A DNA stretch of 64,000 nt. It comes from DASYKT01 sp963718105 (lineage in GTDB: Bacteria; Acidobacteriota; Blastocatellia; Pyrinomonadales; Pyrinomonadaceae). Position numbers and translations under genes: made by a program. Shown here one piece after another: positions 23,099 through 31,218 of the stretch. Below the pieces are notes generated by a model. That model saw nothing but the letters and a program-made list of their open reading frames with translations, was not told where the DNA came from and searched no databases. The first letter of the stretch is position 1. Each line of letters begins with the position of its first letter. The stretch covers positions 930,001 to 994,000 of the forward strand of contig OY970352.1 in NCBI GenBank assembly GCA_963718105.1, given 5' to 3'.

Positions 23099-23988
23099 GG
23101 GATAAATGTTTTGATGAAGGCATGATCCAGGCGTTCTTCGACGGCGAGCTTGAATCCAATTTATTGGAACAGGTAGCGCGCCACGTCAGCGATTGCGACC
23201 CGTGCGCGGTCATGATGAGTGAGATCGAGGCCGAATCGTCTTCGGTGGCGGCCGCTTTTGAGATCGAAAATTTTGAACTGGTCCCGACCGAACGCCTGCG
23301 TACTAAAATATTTGCCGAGATCGCCGAATATGAGAACGGCGGCAGCTCGTGGCTGGGCAGGGCAGCGGCGGCGCTCGGATTTTCCGGAGGCTTTCGCTGG
23401 ACCAGCCCTTCGGTGGCGGCATTTGCCAGCTTAGTGCTGGTGACGGGCATCGTCGCGTTTTTGATCGTGTCCAAGCCGAACGTGGCGGAAAAAACAGTTG
23501 CTGAGAATAATCCGGCCAGGACGGCCGTTCCGGCGGTTTCAAACGGCGGTAATACGATCGCGCCGGCGATCAGCGGAACCGAACCCCCGGTGGAGTCGGT
23601 AGAGTCAATTGACAGGTCCGCGTCGCCAGCTCGCAGAGTTGCGTTCGTTCAGCCGAAACAGGCCGGTATCGATACCCAGCGAATCGATCTGCCGCGGACG
23701 GCTGATGTTGTGCCTCTGGATGGCGAAGAGAGATATCTGCAAACCATCAAAACGCTGAAAACTTCAGTCGACACCCGCAAAGAAGACACTTTGAAACCGT
23801 CTGCCTTAGTGGCGTATGAACGCGACATGGCGGTGATCGATGATGCCATTTCCAAAATGCAGCGGGCAGCCCGCAAAAATCCGAAAGACGAAGGCGCTAA
23901 ACAGATCCTGTTCGCTTCGTATCAGAACAAGATCGATCTTTTGAGCGCAGTCTCGGAAAAGACCGAATTGATGGCCAGTTTGCGTTAA
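23095..23988 (+). CDS. Anti-sigma factor with zf-HC2 domain
   Basis: 297 residues. The cytoplasmic N-terminus holds an anti-sigma zinc finger: Cys5, then FFDGEL, then His30-x3-Cys34-x2-Cys37 (ARHVSDCDPC). A single transmembrane helix lies at about 107-126 (AAFASLVLVTGIVAFLIV). The 170-residue periplasmic part has a Thr/Pro-rich linker, then a helical segment. Start overlaps the sigma-factor stop by four bases (ATGA). It should sequester the sigma factor at the membrane and release it on an envelope signal; the signal is unknown. Confidence 0.9.
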   Translation: MRDKCFDEGMIQAFFDGELESNLLEQVARHVSDCDPCAVMMSEIEAESSSVAAAFEIENFELVPTERLRTKIFAEIAEYENGGSSWLGRAAAALGFSGGFRWTSPSVAAFASLVLVTGIVAFLIVSKPNVAEKTVAENNPARTAVPAVSNGGNTIAPAISGTEPPVESVESIDRSASPARRVAFVQPKQAGIDTQRIDLPRTADVVPLDGEERYLQTIKTLKTSVDTRKEDTLKPSALVAYERDMAVIDDAISKMQRAARKNPKDEGAKQILFASYQNKIDLLSAVSEKTELMASLR

Positions 23989-23995
23989 GGAATTG

Positions 23996-25132
23996 ATGAA
24001 CATACCTAAGAAAAACAACAAAAATTTTGGGGAGAAAAAGAAAAGTCTGGCGACTTTTTCTTTTTGCCCGACTCTGTTAGTTGTTCTGTTCGTTTTTCTT
24101 TGTGCTCCGGCTTTTGGCCAGGAAGGGAATTGGATGCCGGCGCCGGAAGCGACTCCGGTCAAGCCGCCGGTCACGCCGAAAATCCATTCGCCTAAACCGA
24201 TGGCTACTCCGGCTCCTGCCGCTTCACCCGCCCCGCGAGCGAAAAGAAAGGTCGAGAACACTTCCGAAGGGCCGGCGGAAAAGACCATCGCGGTGGACCA
24301 GAAGATCAATATTTCACTCTGCATTTCCTCAGGCAAGTTTCAGGTGAATGCCTGGAACCGCAATGAAGTACGCGCTTTTGTCGATGGCGGAAGCAGTGTC
24401 GGGTTCAAAGTGTTAAAGAACAATCCGGCCAGCAAAAATCCTTCCTGGGTAGAGGTTTTGGGCTACGACCCGCAAAAAAATAAAGAACTGGATCTGGATG
24501 AGTGCCTGGAAGGAAATATTCAGCTTGACGTGCCTTTTGATACGATCCTGAATGTTAAAGGCAAAGAGAGCGATATTTCCATCGATTCCATCTCTATCGC
24601 GCGGATAGATAATGTGTCGGGCAATATTAATTTAAGTAATGTTAAACGAGTGGTACAGGCCACCACCTTTGAAGGCGACATTACCGTGGAGAGATCGAAC
24701 GGCAGTATGAATCTTCAAACTACCGCGGGTAAGATCGTTGTTTTTGATTCCGGCCCGAATGATGTAGGGGAAATATTCCGCGCTAAAAGCCGCAGCGGCG
24801 CGATCGGGCTGCAAAACGTTTCGTACAACAATATGGTGGTATCGTCCCTGACCGGCTCTCTGGTCTATAACGGCGCGCTGGAAACCGGGGGGCAATATCA
24901 ATTCGTCACCACCAGCGGTAAGATCGAGCTGACGCTGCCGATGAATACCTCATGCAAAGTAACGGCCACTTACGGCGGCGAGTTCGAGACAAAGATCCCT
25001 TTTAAAGATATTCATAATTACAGCCAGTCCAATATCAGGAAAGTGATCGCCCTGATCGGAGAAGGCGAAGCCACCCTGACCGTGACGACCTACAGCGGCT
25101 CTATTCTCATCAAACCCGGCAGCAAAAAATAG
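23996..25132 (+). CDS. Secreted DUF4097 (putative adhesin) protein, sigma/anti-sigma operon
   Basis: 378 residues from the ATG at 23996 (a TTG one codon earlier is in frame). A basic N-terminus and hydrophobic core, residues about 20-42, end in AFGQ, a signal peptide. A Pro-rich linker (TPVKPPVTPKIHSP) follows. Residues 95-375 form the repetitive beta-helix-like DUF4097 region: GNINLSNVKRV, EGDITVERSNGSM, SGAIGLQNV, TGSLVYNG, SGKIELTLP. It begins 7 bases after the anti-sigma stop, so it belongs to the operon. A paralogue is at 37102. Function of DUF4097 proteins is not established. Confidence 0.85.
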   Translation: MNIPKKNNKNFGEKKKSLATFSFCPTLLVVLFVFLCAPAFGQEGNWMPAPEATPVKPPVTPKIHSPKPMATPAPAASPAPRAKRKVENTSEGPAEKTIAVDQKINISLCISSGKFQVNAWNRNEVRAFVDGGSSVGFKVLKNNPASKNPSWVEVLGYDPQKNKELDLDECLEGNIQLDVPFDTILNVKGKESDISIDSISIARIDNVSGNINLSNVKRVVQATTFEGDITVERSNGSMNLQTTAGKIVVFDSGPNDVGEIFRAKSRSGAIGLQNVSYNNMVVSSLTGSLVYNGALETGGQYQFVTTSGKIELTLPMNTSCKVTATYGGEFETKIPFKDIHNYSQSNIRKVIALIGEGEATLTVTTYSGSILIKPGSKK

Positions 25133-25267
25133 CGTCTTATAGTACCTGGACGGCGCGTTTTATCGGCGTGTGGGATTGCTTTTAAGCCTGTTCCAAGGCT
25201 AAAATTCTGCAACCGTATAAAAAGTGTTCCGTGTAAGTGAACAGCAAGAAAGAATTAGTCAAAATAT

Positions 25268-25744
25268 ATGATGAAGATTTACCGTAAAAACAGAAAACAG
25301 GCGGGTTTTTCGCTGGTTGAGCTGATGATCGTGATCGCCGTTATCGCCCTGATCGTGGCGGTGGGTATTCCGGCCTGGACAATAATGATCAAAACGGGCA
25401 ACGAAAATTCGGCCCTGCAGACGCTCGACCGGGTCAGGATGCTGCAATCGCAATATGCCGGTTCGCACCAGGGAAACTTTGCCAACTTTGACGAGCTTAT
25501 CAGGGCATCGGGCCTGGATGAAAGATTTAAAGGCGATAAACCGGTGATCAACGGCTATGTTTACACTCTGGATATCACGCCGAAAAGCGCCAGCCAGCCG
25601 GCTTTTTATAAAATAAACGCCGACCCGCAGGTACGGGATGGAGTGCAGGCAACCGGGACCCGCTCATTTTATACCGATTCCAGTTTGTCCACTATCAAAC
25701 AAAACGATGCCCGGGCTGCGGATTCGGGCGACCCTTCGGTGTAG
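25268..25744 (+). CDS. Type IV pilin-like / pseudopilin protein
   Basis: 158 residues. It has a short basic leader and the prepilin site QAG-FSLVELMIVIAV: Gly13 is the peptidase cleavage point, Phe14 becomes the methylated N-terminus and Glu18 is conserved. A hydrophobic helix to about residue 36 follows, then a globular domain like GspG/PilA without the C-terminal cysteine pair. No pilus assembly gene is adjacent, so it is likely an orphan minor pilin or pseudopilin. tRNA-Val begins 55 bases after its stop. Confidence 0.88.
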   Translation: MMKIYRKNRKQAGFSLVELMIVIAVIALIVAVGIPAWTIMIKTGNENSALQTLDRVRMLQSQYAGSHQGNFANFDELIRASGLDERFKGDKPVINGYVYTLDITPKSASQPAFYKINADPQVRDGVQATGTRSFYTDSSLSTIKQNDARAADSGDPSV

Positions 25745-25799
25745 CGCAGCTTGACGCCTTTTGGCCGGCTTTGTTAGGATTTCAATTCGCTCCGGTTTT

Positions 25800-25874
25800 G
25801 CCCACTTAGCTCAGTGGTAGAGCACACGCTTCACACGCGTGGGGTCAGAAGTTCAAGTCTTCTAGTGGGCACCA
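25800..25874 (+). tRNA. tRNA-Val (anticodon CAC)
   Basis: Acceptor stem GCCCACT pairs with AGTGGGC. The D arm is GCTC-AGTGGTA-GAGC, the anticodon arm CACGC-TTCACAC-GCGTG gives anticodon CAC, and the T arm is AGAAG-TTCAAGT-CTTCT. The discriminator A and a genomically encoded CCA follow (25872-25874). It reads the Val codon GUG. Confidence 0.96.
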
Positions 25875-25890
25875 ATAGATCAACAGTTTT

Positions 25891-25916
25891 AGAGGCATCG
25901 CAGGATGCCTCTTTTG
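25891..25916 (+). terminator. Intrinsic terminator after tRNA-Val
   Basis: AGAGGCATC (25891-25899) pairs with GATGCCTCT (25904-25912) with a four-base loop, followed by a T-run. It is 17 bases past the tRNA 3' end. Confidence 0.85.
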
Positions 25917-25948
25917 CGTTTCACACCTAAATCATTCGCAAGTAGATA

Positions 25949-26010
25949 AAAGATGAGAGCTGATAACTGAAAGATCCGATCTATTTCTCTATCACCTATC
26001 AGTTATCATC
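25949..26010. repeat. AT-rich inverted repeat, GATAACTGA type
   Basis: AGATGAGAGCTGATAACTGA and TATCAGTTATCATCT are imperfect complements (core TGATAACTGA/TCAGTTATCA). A related, longer element lies at 29647-29733. It lies between tRNA-Val and the TonB receptor. Confidence 0.7.
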
Positions 26011-26134
26011 TATTCCGAACGACATTCACTTTTCAGCACCACAACTTTAGGGCAACACCAGGATCCGCAAAACCTTGACGTTGTTCTTCAGGATAAGATA
26101 AGGTGCTTGGTGCACCCATAAAACGCTATAAAAT

Positions 26135-28948
26135 ATGAAAACCTCGGTCGGATTCCTCATATCGATCTTAATGCTGGCGATCTTTCCCCTGGTCGTGACG
26201 GTCGCAGCGGCAATCCCGTATGCCGGCACGGATGTCAGCGTAAGCGGCGTGGTGCGGGACCAGCACGGCGACGTTATCGAGGGCGCGCGGGTCGAGGCGC
26301 GCAAGCTTTCGAGCGGCGTGGAGTCTACGGCGAAGACGGACACTTCGGGCCGGTACGAGATCAAAGGGCTAAGCCCGGGAGAGTACCGGGTATCGGTAAA
26401 CCGCGCGGGGTTTTCGGTTAATGCAAGAACGATAACATTGAGCGCTTCGCAGGATGCAGGCAATACCGATTTCGTGCTTGTGCCGGGCATGATCGAAGAT
26501 ACGGTGACGGTCACGACGGGTAAAGGCGACCCGCGAATGATCGCTGAAAGTCCCCACGCGATAACGGTAACGACCGCATCCCAGATCGACGTCAGGCGTC
26601 CCGCGTCGGTTACCGCCGCCCTGGCCGGTGTGCCCAACCTCACTACGATCGGAGCAAACCCGTTAGCGGCCCGGCTGCGGCTGCGCGGCCTGACATCAAA
26701 TCGCTTGTTGGTAGTGGTGGATGGCGAGCGTCTTAATAACGTGCGCACCGATCCGCAATCGGGAATTTCGCCCGCGACAATAGACGTGATGCAGTTGGAA
26801 TCGGCGGAAGTGGTGAGCGGCTCCGGTTCGAGCCTGTATGGTTCCGATGCCATAGCCGGCATGGTCAACCTGGTTTCGAAAGCGCCCGTCATCGCCACGG
26901 ATGGACACTACCTGGGGCTGCGTTTGGACACGGACGTTAGCAGCAACGGGTTTTTCCGGCGCGGCACGCCGACACTTAATTTCAGCACTCCGCGTATTGC
27001 GCTCCGGGCCAGCGGTTCGGTTTTTGGACTCGACAGTTACCGTGCGGGCGGAAAGCCGATCTCGCTTGCGGAAGTGGTGAGCGTAGGAAATTTTGCGGCC
27101 CTCTTGAGCAACGCGGCGGATACCGGCGTGGCCCGCTCGTTTGCCGTATGGGAACTGCCAGCCGATGGCAAGGTGCCGAACGGCCAGGCGCGCGGATTCT
27201 ACAGCCAGATGGATCTGTGGTTCCTGCCATTTCAGAACCAGAGCATTAAATACCGCCAGTTAAATAATCAACATAAAAACGTCGGGTTTGCGTTCCTTTC
27301 ACCTCCGTATGATTCACGCCTGCAATACAACGGCTTCCGGCGGCTGGATAAATATGCGCTGAGGTATGAAGGGCACGAGTTAAGTAGGCGGATCCCGCAT
27401 TTAGCCGTTGGCTTCTACGGCCAAAAATATTCGTTTCCTGACGACAATCTGAACTATTCGATCGATGAAGGAAGCAGTTGGGTGACGGGCCCGGGGGAAC
27501 TTCCGGTGATGACCGGAAATGCCTCTACCTTTACACCGGCAAATTTCACTCAGGGCAAGAGCAGCGTGACCTCTTACGGGGCGGATGTCCAGGCAACCTT
27601 TGAGTTCTTTAAGCGCGCGAAAATAACGACCGGCATCGGCTATCTGCGCGACTCTTCCACGGATTCATTCTCGCGGCAAGATCTTGTTTCCGGAGTAGGA
27701 AATATATTGGATCGCGCATCGGCGCCCGATTCTGTTTACGAAGACCGAAGCTGGTCGAACCTGATCGAATACGAGCCTTTCAAATTTCTTCGCCTTAACG
27801 GGTCACTGCGTATCGATAACTGGCGGACACAGGCAAAGGTTACACCGGGCTTTCCGATTTCTACCGAAGCGGTAATTTTGAACGCCTCCTTTGGCCCACT
27901 TACCGCGACGCCCGGAGCGATCAACCTGCAGGGAGTGTCGGGTATCCGTGATCTGATGGGCGGGCTGAGAAACTTAAGGACAAGCAAAACGAGCGTGACG
28001 GGCAGCATCGGAATTTTGCTGAAATTGCCGGGCGCGATAAACCCGTACTTTCGCTGGGAAACCAGTTACCGCGAACCCGGCATCACGGAGCGTTACATAC
28101 TGCGCAATTTCGGCAGCCGGACATTTAGCCTTTTACTCGCCCCAAACACGACACTAAAACCCGAGCGGGGAAATGTGTATGAGGCGGGTGTAAAAATTGA
28201 ACGGTCCCGCTGGCGCGCAACGGCCAATTATTTTCGTAACCAACTCACAGACTTTATCGGCAATGAATTTTCACCGGCACTATTCATCGCTCCCGATCCG
28301 CAAAATGGGTTAGACCCCATCTCGCCGTTCTTTCCGTTTCATGGAGTTCTTTATGTGCAGCGCGCCAACACCGCACGGGCGCGCGTACAAGGCGTTGAAG
28401 CAAGCTATGAAGCGAGCCTTTCTCTTGGCGGCAGTGGAAGGGGCGGCAGCATCACCCCGTTCGGAACGTTCGGGTGGCTAAAGGGATCGAACCTCACACC
28501 CGATGATCAGACGATCGCGCTGATCCGCGATTTTTATAACAGGCAGGATACGTTTATACCGCTGCGTGGTTCAGCGGAAGACGCGCCGCTGTCCGGCATC
28601 ACGCCTTTTAGCGGATTCTTCGGCGCGCGTTACAGCGACCGGCACGGGGGATGGATCGGCGAATATAATATCAGGTACCGGGCGCGGGTAAAACGCGCCG
28701 ATCCGACGGACCTGACAGCGGCGGTCGGGACCCAGTACGGAACGTTCGCGAGTTTAAGATCTACACTCACGCATTCAATGCGTCTGGGTTATACTTTTCG
28801 CCGCGAGCGTTATCATGTCTTTTTAGGCGGCGGTGTGGACAACATCAGCAATCGGTTGTATTTTGATCCTTTTCAAACCGCGCCTGCGCCGGGGCGCTCG
28901 TATCTCATAGGCCTAACGCTGGAGGGTTTTGATCTGCTGCGGCATTAA
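26135..28948 (+). CDS. TonB-dependent receptor with N-terminal carboxypeptidase-regulatory domain
   Basis: 937 residues. Signal peptide about 1-30. Residues 32-112 are a CarboxypepD_reg-like beta domain (SGVVRDQHGDVIEGARVEA, GRYEIKGLSPGEYRVSV). Residues 115-260 are the plug: TVTVTTGKGDPR, PNLTTIGANPLAARLRLRG, VVVDGERLNNVR, VVSGSGSSLYGSDAIAGMVNLVSK. The rest is the beta-barrel with repeated aromatic-tipped strands; the final strand is YLIGLTLEGFDLLRH rather than ending in Phe. It imports a siderophore, haem, vitamin or oligomer using TonB energy; substrate not inferable. This receptor architecture is common in Acidobacteriota. The VTT-family gene follows after 20 bases. Confidence 0.92.
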   Translation: MKTSVGFLISILMLAIFPLVVTVAAAIPYAGTDVSVSGVVRDQHGDVIEGARVEARKLSSGVESTAKTDTSGRYEIKGLSPGEYRVSVNRAGFSVNARTITLSASQDAGNTDFVLVPGMIEDTVTVTTGKGDPRMIAESPHAITVTTASQIDVRRPASVTAALAGVPNLTTIGANPLAARLRLRGLTSNRLLVVVDGERLNNVRTDPQSGISPATIDVMQLESAEVVSGSGSSLYGSDAIAGMVNLVSKAPVIATDGHYLGLRLDTDVSSNGFFRRGTPTLNFSTPRIALRASGSVFGLDSYRAGGKPISLAEVVSVGNFAALLSNAADTGVARSFAVWELPADGKVPNGQARGFYSQMDLWFLPFQNQSIKYRQLNNQHKNVGFAFLSPPYDSRLQYNGFRRLDKYALRYEGHELSRRIPHLAVGFYGQKYSFPDDNLNYSIDEGSSWVTGPGELPVMTGNASTFTPANFTQGKSSVTSYGADVQATFEFFKRAKITTGIGYLRDSSTDSFSRQDLVSGVGNILDRASAPDSVYEDRSWSNLIEYEPFKFLRLNGSLRIDNWRTQAKVTPGFPISTEAVILNASFGPLTATPGAINLQGVSGIRDLMGGLRNLRTSKTSVTGSIGILLKLPGAINPYFRWETSYREPGITERYILRNFGSRTFSLLLAPNTTLKPERGNVYEAGVKIERSRWRATANYFRNQLTDFIGNEFSPALFIAPDPQNGLDPISPFFPFHGVLYVQRANTARARVQGVEASYEASLSLGGSGRGGSITPFGTFGWLKGSNLTPDDQTIALIRDFYNRQDTFIPLRGSAEDAPLSGITPFSGFFGARYSDRHGGWIGEYNIRYRARVKRADPTDLTAAVGTQYGTFASLRSTLTHSMRLGYTFRRERYHVFLGGGVDNISNRLYFDPFQTAPAPGRSYLIGLTLEGFDLLRH

Positions 28949-28968
28949 ATGATCTCGCTATAAACTCG

Positions 28969-29634
28969 ATGAAACGCTACCTACTGATAATAATTGCGAT
29001 GATGGCACTTTTCCTGGCGGCCTTTATTATTGTGGAGTCTCTCGGCGGAACGGTCTTGAACGACCCCGCTCCCTGGATGAATTCGGCCCAAACGAATTCG
29101 GGACGCACGACGGCTGCGGTGATCGGCGTGGGATTGCTGATAGCCGACGTATTGCTGCCCGTTCCGTCAAGTTTGGTGATGGTGGCGCACGGCGCGCTTT
29201 TCGGCGTGTGGATCGGAACGCTGCTCTCGCTCGCCGGAAGTGTAGGAGCGGCGCTGTTCGGGTTTGCGATCGGCAGGCGGGGCGAAGCAGCGCTGAATAA
29301 ATTTGTGACAGATGAAGAACGGGCGCGGGCGGATGACTTGCTGGGACGCTGGGGCGTGATGGCGATCGTCGTCACACGGCCGATACCGATAGTTGCCGAG
29401 ACGGTAGCCATAGTCGCGGGCACTTCTTCGCTGGGTTGGGGCAGAGTGGCAATAGCATCGCTGGCCGGTTCGATTCCCGCAGCATTGCTTTATGCCATTA
29501 CCGGAGCGGCGATCGCCGACCTGCAAAGTTCGACACTGATTTTCGGGCTGGTCATTCTCATCGCCCTCCTGATCGGCCTGGGATCGGCCGGGTGGAAGCT
29601 GATGTCAAATCATCGCCAGGTTAAGTCGGAGTAG
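28969..29634 (+). CDS. VTT/DedA-like membrane protein (TVP38/TMEM64 type)
   Basis: 221 residues with about five to six hydrophobic segments. The core motif GALFGVWIGTLLSLAGSVGAALFGFAIGR, then GVMAIVVTRPIPIVAETVAIVAG, matches the VTT (SNARE-associated) fold with its re-entrant loops and the conserved Arg before Pro. Family members act in lipid scrambling or membrane-potential homeostasis. It begins 20 bases after the TonB receptor and is likely co-transcribed. No obvious partner gene. Confidence 0.85.
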   Translation: MKRYLLIIIAMMALFLAAFIIVESLGGTVLNDPAPWMNSAQTNSGRTTAAVIGVGLLIADVLLPVPSSLVMVAHGALFGVWIGTLLSLAGSVGAALFGFAIGRRGEAALNKFVTDEERARADDLLGRWGVMAIVVTRPIPIVAETVAIVAGTSSLGWGRVAIASLAGSIPAALLYAITGAAIADLQSSTLIFGLVILIALLIGLGSAGWKLMSNHRQVKSE

Positions 29635-29646
29635 TTTGGGATCGTG

Positions 29647-29733
29647 ATTCGGAATAGAGGATAACTGATAGATGATAGAGGAAAGATGCGGAATCTATCC
29701 GTTATCATCTATGATCTTTCATCTATTCCGAAT
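29647..29733. repeat. AT-rich inverted repeat, ATTCGGAATA type
   Basis: ATTCGGAATA (29647-29656) pairs exactly with TATTCCGAAT (29724-29733). Inside, GATAACTGATAGATGATAGAGGAAAGAT finds imperfect complements in ATCTATCCGTTATCATCTATGATCTTTC. The right end TATTCCGAA also ends the 25949 element. Confidence 0.85.
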
Positions 29734-29747
29734 GGTCACCAAAATAA

Positions 29748-29776
29748 TTGACTAGTTTTTTATTTGCGTGTATTCT
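29748..29776 (+). promoter_or_regulatory. Sigma-70-like promoter of the lipoprotein gene
   Basis: TTGACT (29748-29753), 17-base spacer, TATTCT (29771-29776), close to consensus, in an AT-rich gap. The ATG at 29900 is 124 bases downstream, preceded by AGGGGAAGTGAT, so there is a moderately long leader. Confidence 0.5.
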
Positions 29777-29899
29777 TGCTAAACGTTTTCCCAGAAATAT
29801 ATTTGTTCAACTTAAGAGGTTTATCTAATTCAGAGATAGACGTTTTGTGGTTAAATTTCAGGCTGGAACTTTTAAGGCAGTTCTAAAAGGGGAAGTGAT

Positions 29900-31036
29900 A
29901 TGAATACTTTAATTGGGGCGCGGATAAGTTCCGCTAACGCCCGTCGCAGATCGCATGTCGCCGCATTTTTCCGGGCGAGTTTTATCATCGTATTTCTTTC
30001 AGCTTTATCGCTGCTTGGCCTGATGGGCTGTAATATCCCGGCGGGAAATAACAACAGCAATAACAGTAACGGCAACGCCAACAGTAATAGTAATAGCAAC
30101 GCGCAAAACACGAACGTGAATGGAGCGATCTACTCAACCTACGGCGTTCACAATCCTCCTTCCGATAGTCCGTGCAAACCGCCGAATTGCGTTTACCAGC
30201 GCGCACCCGGTGAACCCGCCGATCCGGTTTATCCCGAGTACTGGGTTTCGGGCTGGAATATGTATCGTGTGTACAAGAAGTTCAAGGAGTATCCGCCGCC
30301 ATACGACGGCGCTCCCCCTTCTCAATTAGTTGAAGGCACCGATTACGAAAAATCCTGGGGCAAGACCTATTACGATTCGACGACCACCTGGCCCGGCGGC
30401 GAGGGTGCGATGATGGAATATTACGAGAACCGCTGCCTGCCGATCTTTCCGATCTCAAACAAATTCACTTGTTCTTTTATCTCGCTGGGCAAGATCGCCT
30501 ACTTCGTCACGTATGAAAAGGACCGTCCGGCCGGCATGCCGCCGGTGTGCCTGTTCTCGGGTTATAATCATCCGCCGAGGCGCAATTTTATCGAGCACCT
30601 TCCGTACGCCGCGGGAGACAGCGCGCAGATCGGCACCGGCGGACAGGGATATTCTTTCTGGGTAACCGTGGCGGACGGGACACCTTATCAAACCGGCGTG
30701 AAACCCATTCCGGATATTATGAAATACATTATGTTCGGTTACGGTTGGCAGGAGAAAGACGGCAAAATGATGCCGCAGAGTTTTTACTTTTCGGGTTTTC
30801 CGGCACCTCCCGCCAATGCGCCGTTCGTCAGCCAGAATTATGTCGATTTTCAGACGGTCAAGCCTAACCCGGCGGAAACCTGGGACCAGGTGAAAAATCT
30901 CGATCCGAACACTCTTCCGCAATGCCAGCTTTTCCCCCCGCCGGATGATTCGAAAATGCTGCAAGGGACGCAGGAACGGGCGCCGACCTGGGCCGATATC
31001 GGCCGTGTGAGTAAAGCAGTGAAAGAAGCGAAATAA
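29900..31036 (+). CDS. Lipoprotein with Asn-rich linker, unknown function
   Basis: 378 residues. A basic N-terminus of about 25 residues precedes a hydrophobic core and lipobox LLGLMGC (Cys44). Immediately after the Cys comes an Asn/Ser-rich tether (GNNNSNNSNGNANSNSNSN). The 300-residue globular part is rich in Pro, Tyr and Trp (PEYWVSGWNMYRVYKKFKEYPP) and I do not recognise it. No aspartate at +2 (the residue is Asn), so outer-membrane sorting is expected. Downstream, across a palindromic repeat, are the VioB-like pair; a functional link to them is possible but unproven. Confidence 0.75.
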   Translation: MNTLIGARISSANARRRSHVAAFFRASFIIVFLSALSLLGLMGCNIPAGNNNSNNSNGNANSNSNSNAQNTNVNGAIYSTYGVHNPPSDSPCKPPNCVYQRAPGEPADPVYPEYWVSGWNMYRVYKKFKEYPPPYDGAPPSQLVEGTDYEKSWGKTYYDSTTTWPGGEGAMMEYYENRCLPIFPISNKFTCSFISLGKIAYFVTYEKDRPAGMPPVCLFSGYNHPPRRNFIEHLPYAAGDSAQIGTGGQGYSFWVTVADGTPYQTGVKPIPDIMKYIMFGYGWQEKDGKMMPQSFYFSGFPAPPANAPFVSQNYVDFQTVKPNPAETWDQVKNLDPNTLPQCQLFPPPDDSKMLQGTQERAPTWADIGRVSKAVKEAK

Positions 31037-31056
31037 GCGCCGGGAATTTAGTAACT

Positions 31057-31164
31057 TGGGAGCGCCGGTGTCCCGCCGGCAAGATCGCGTAGCGATCTAA
31101 CACGGTTTTTATCAATGCAGTTAGCGCGACTATCGCGCTTGCCGGCGGGACACCGGCGCTCCCA
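31057..31164. repeat. Three-way-junction inverted repeat, CCGGTG/TCC type
   Basis: Left arm 31057-31083 and right arm 31138-31164 are perfectly complementary over 27 bases. Each arm folds as CCGGTG-TCC-CGCCGG (one G-T pair). Inside: hairpin 1 AGATCGC-GTA-GCGATCT and hairpin 2 AGCGCGA-CTA-TCGCGCT. The same arms recur at 49264. It separates the lipoprotein gene from the ferritin-like gene. Confidence 0.95.
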
Positions 31165-31218
31165 GGTTCAGACGCTTTTTTATTAATCGAAGATTTTAGA
31201 GACAAAGCTAAAAAACAT

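Noticed and set aside
26047..26898. A 283-codon minus-strand open frame in the TonB receptor gene
   Set aside because: Opposes the clear CarboxypepD_reg and plug motifs of the receptor; a shadow frame.
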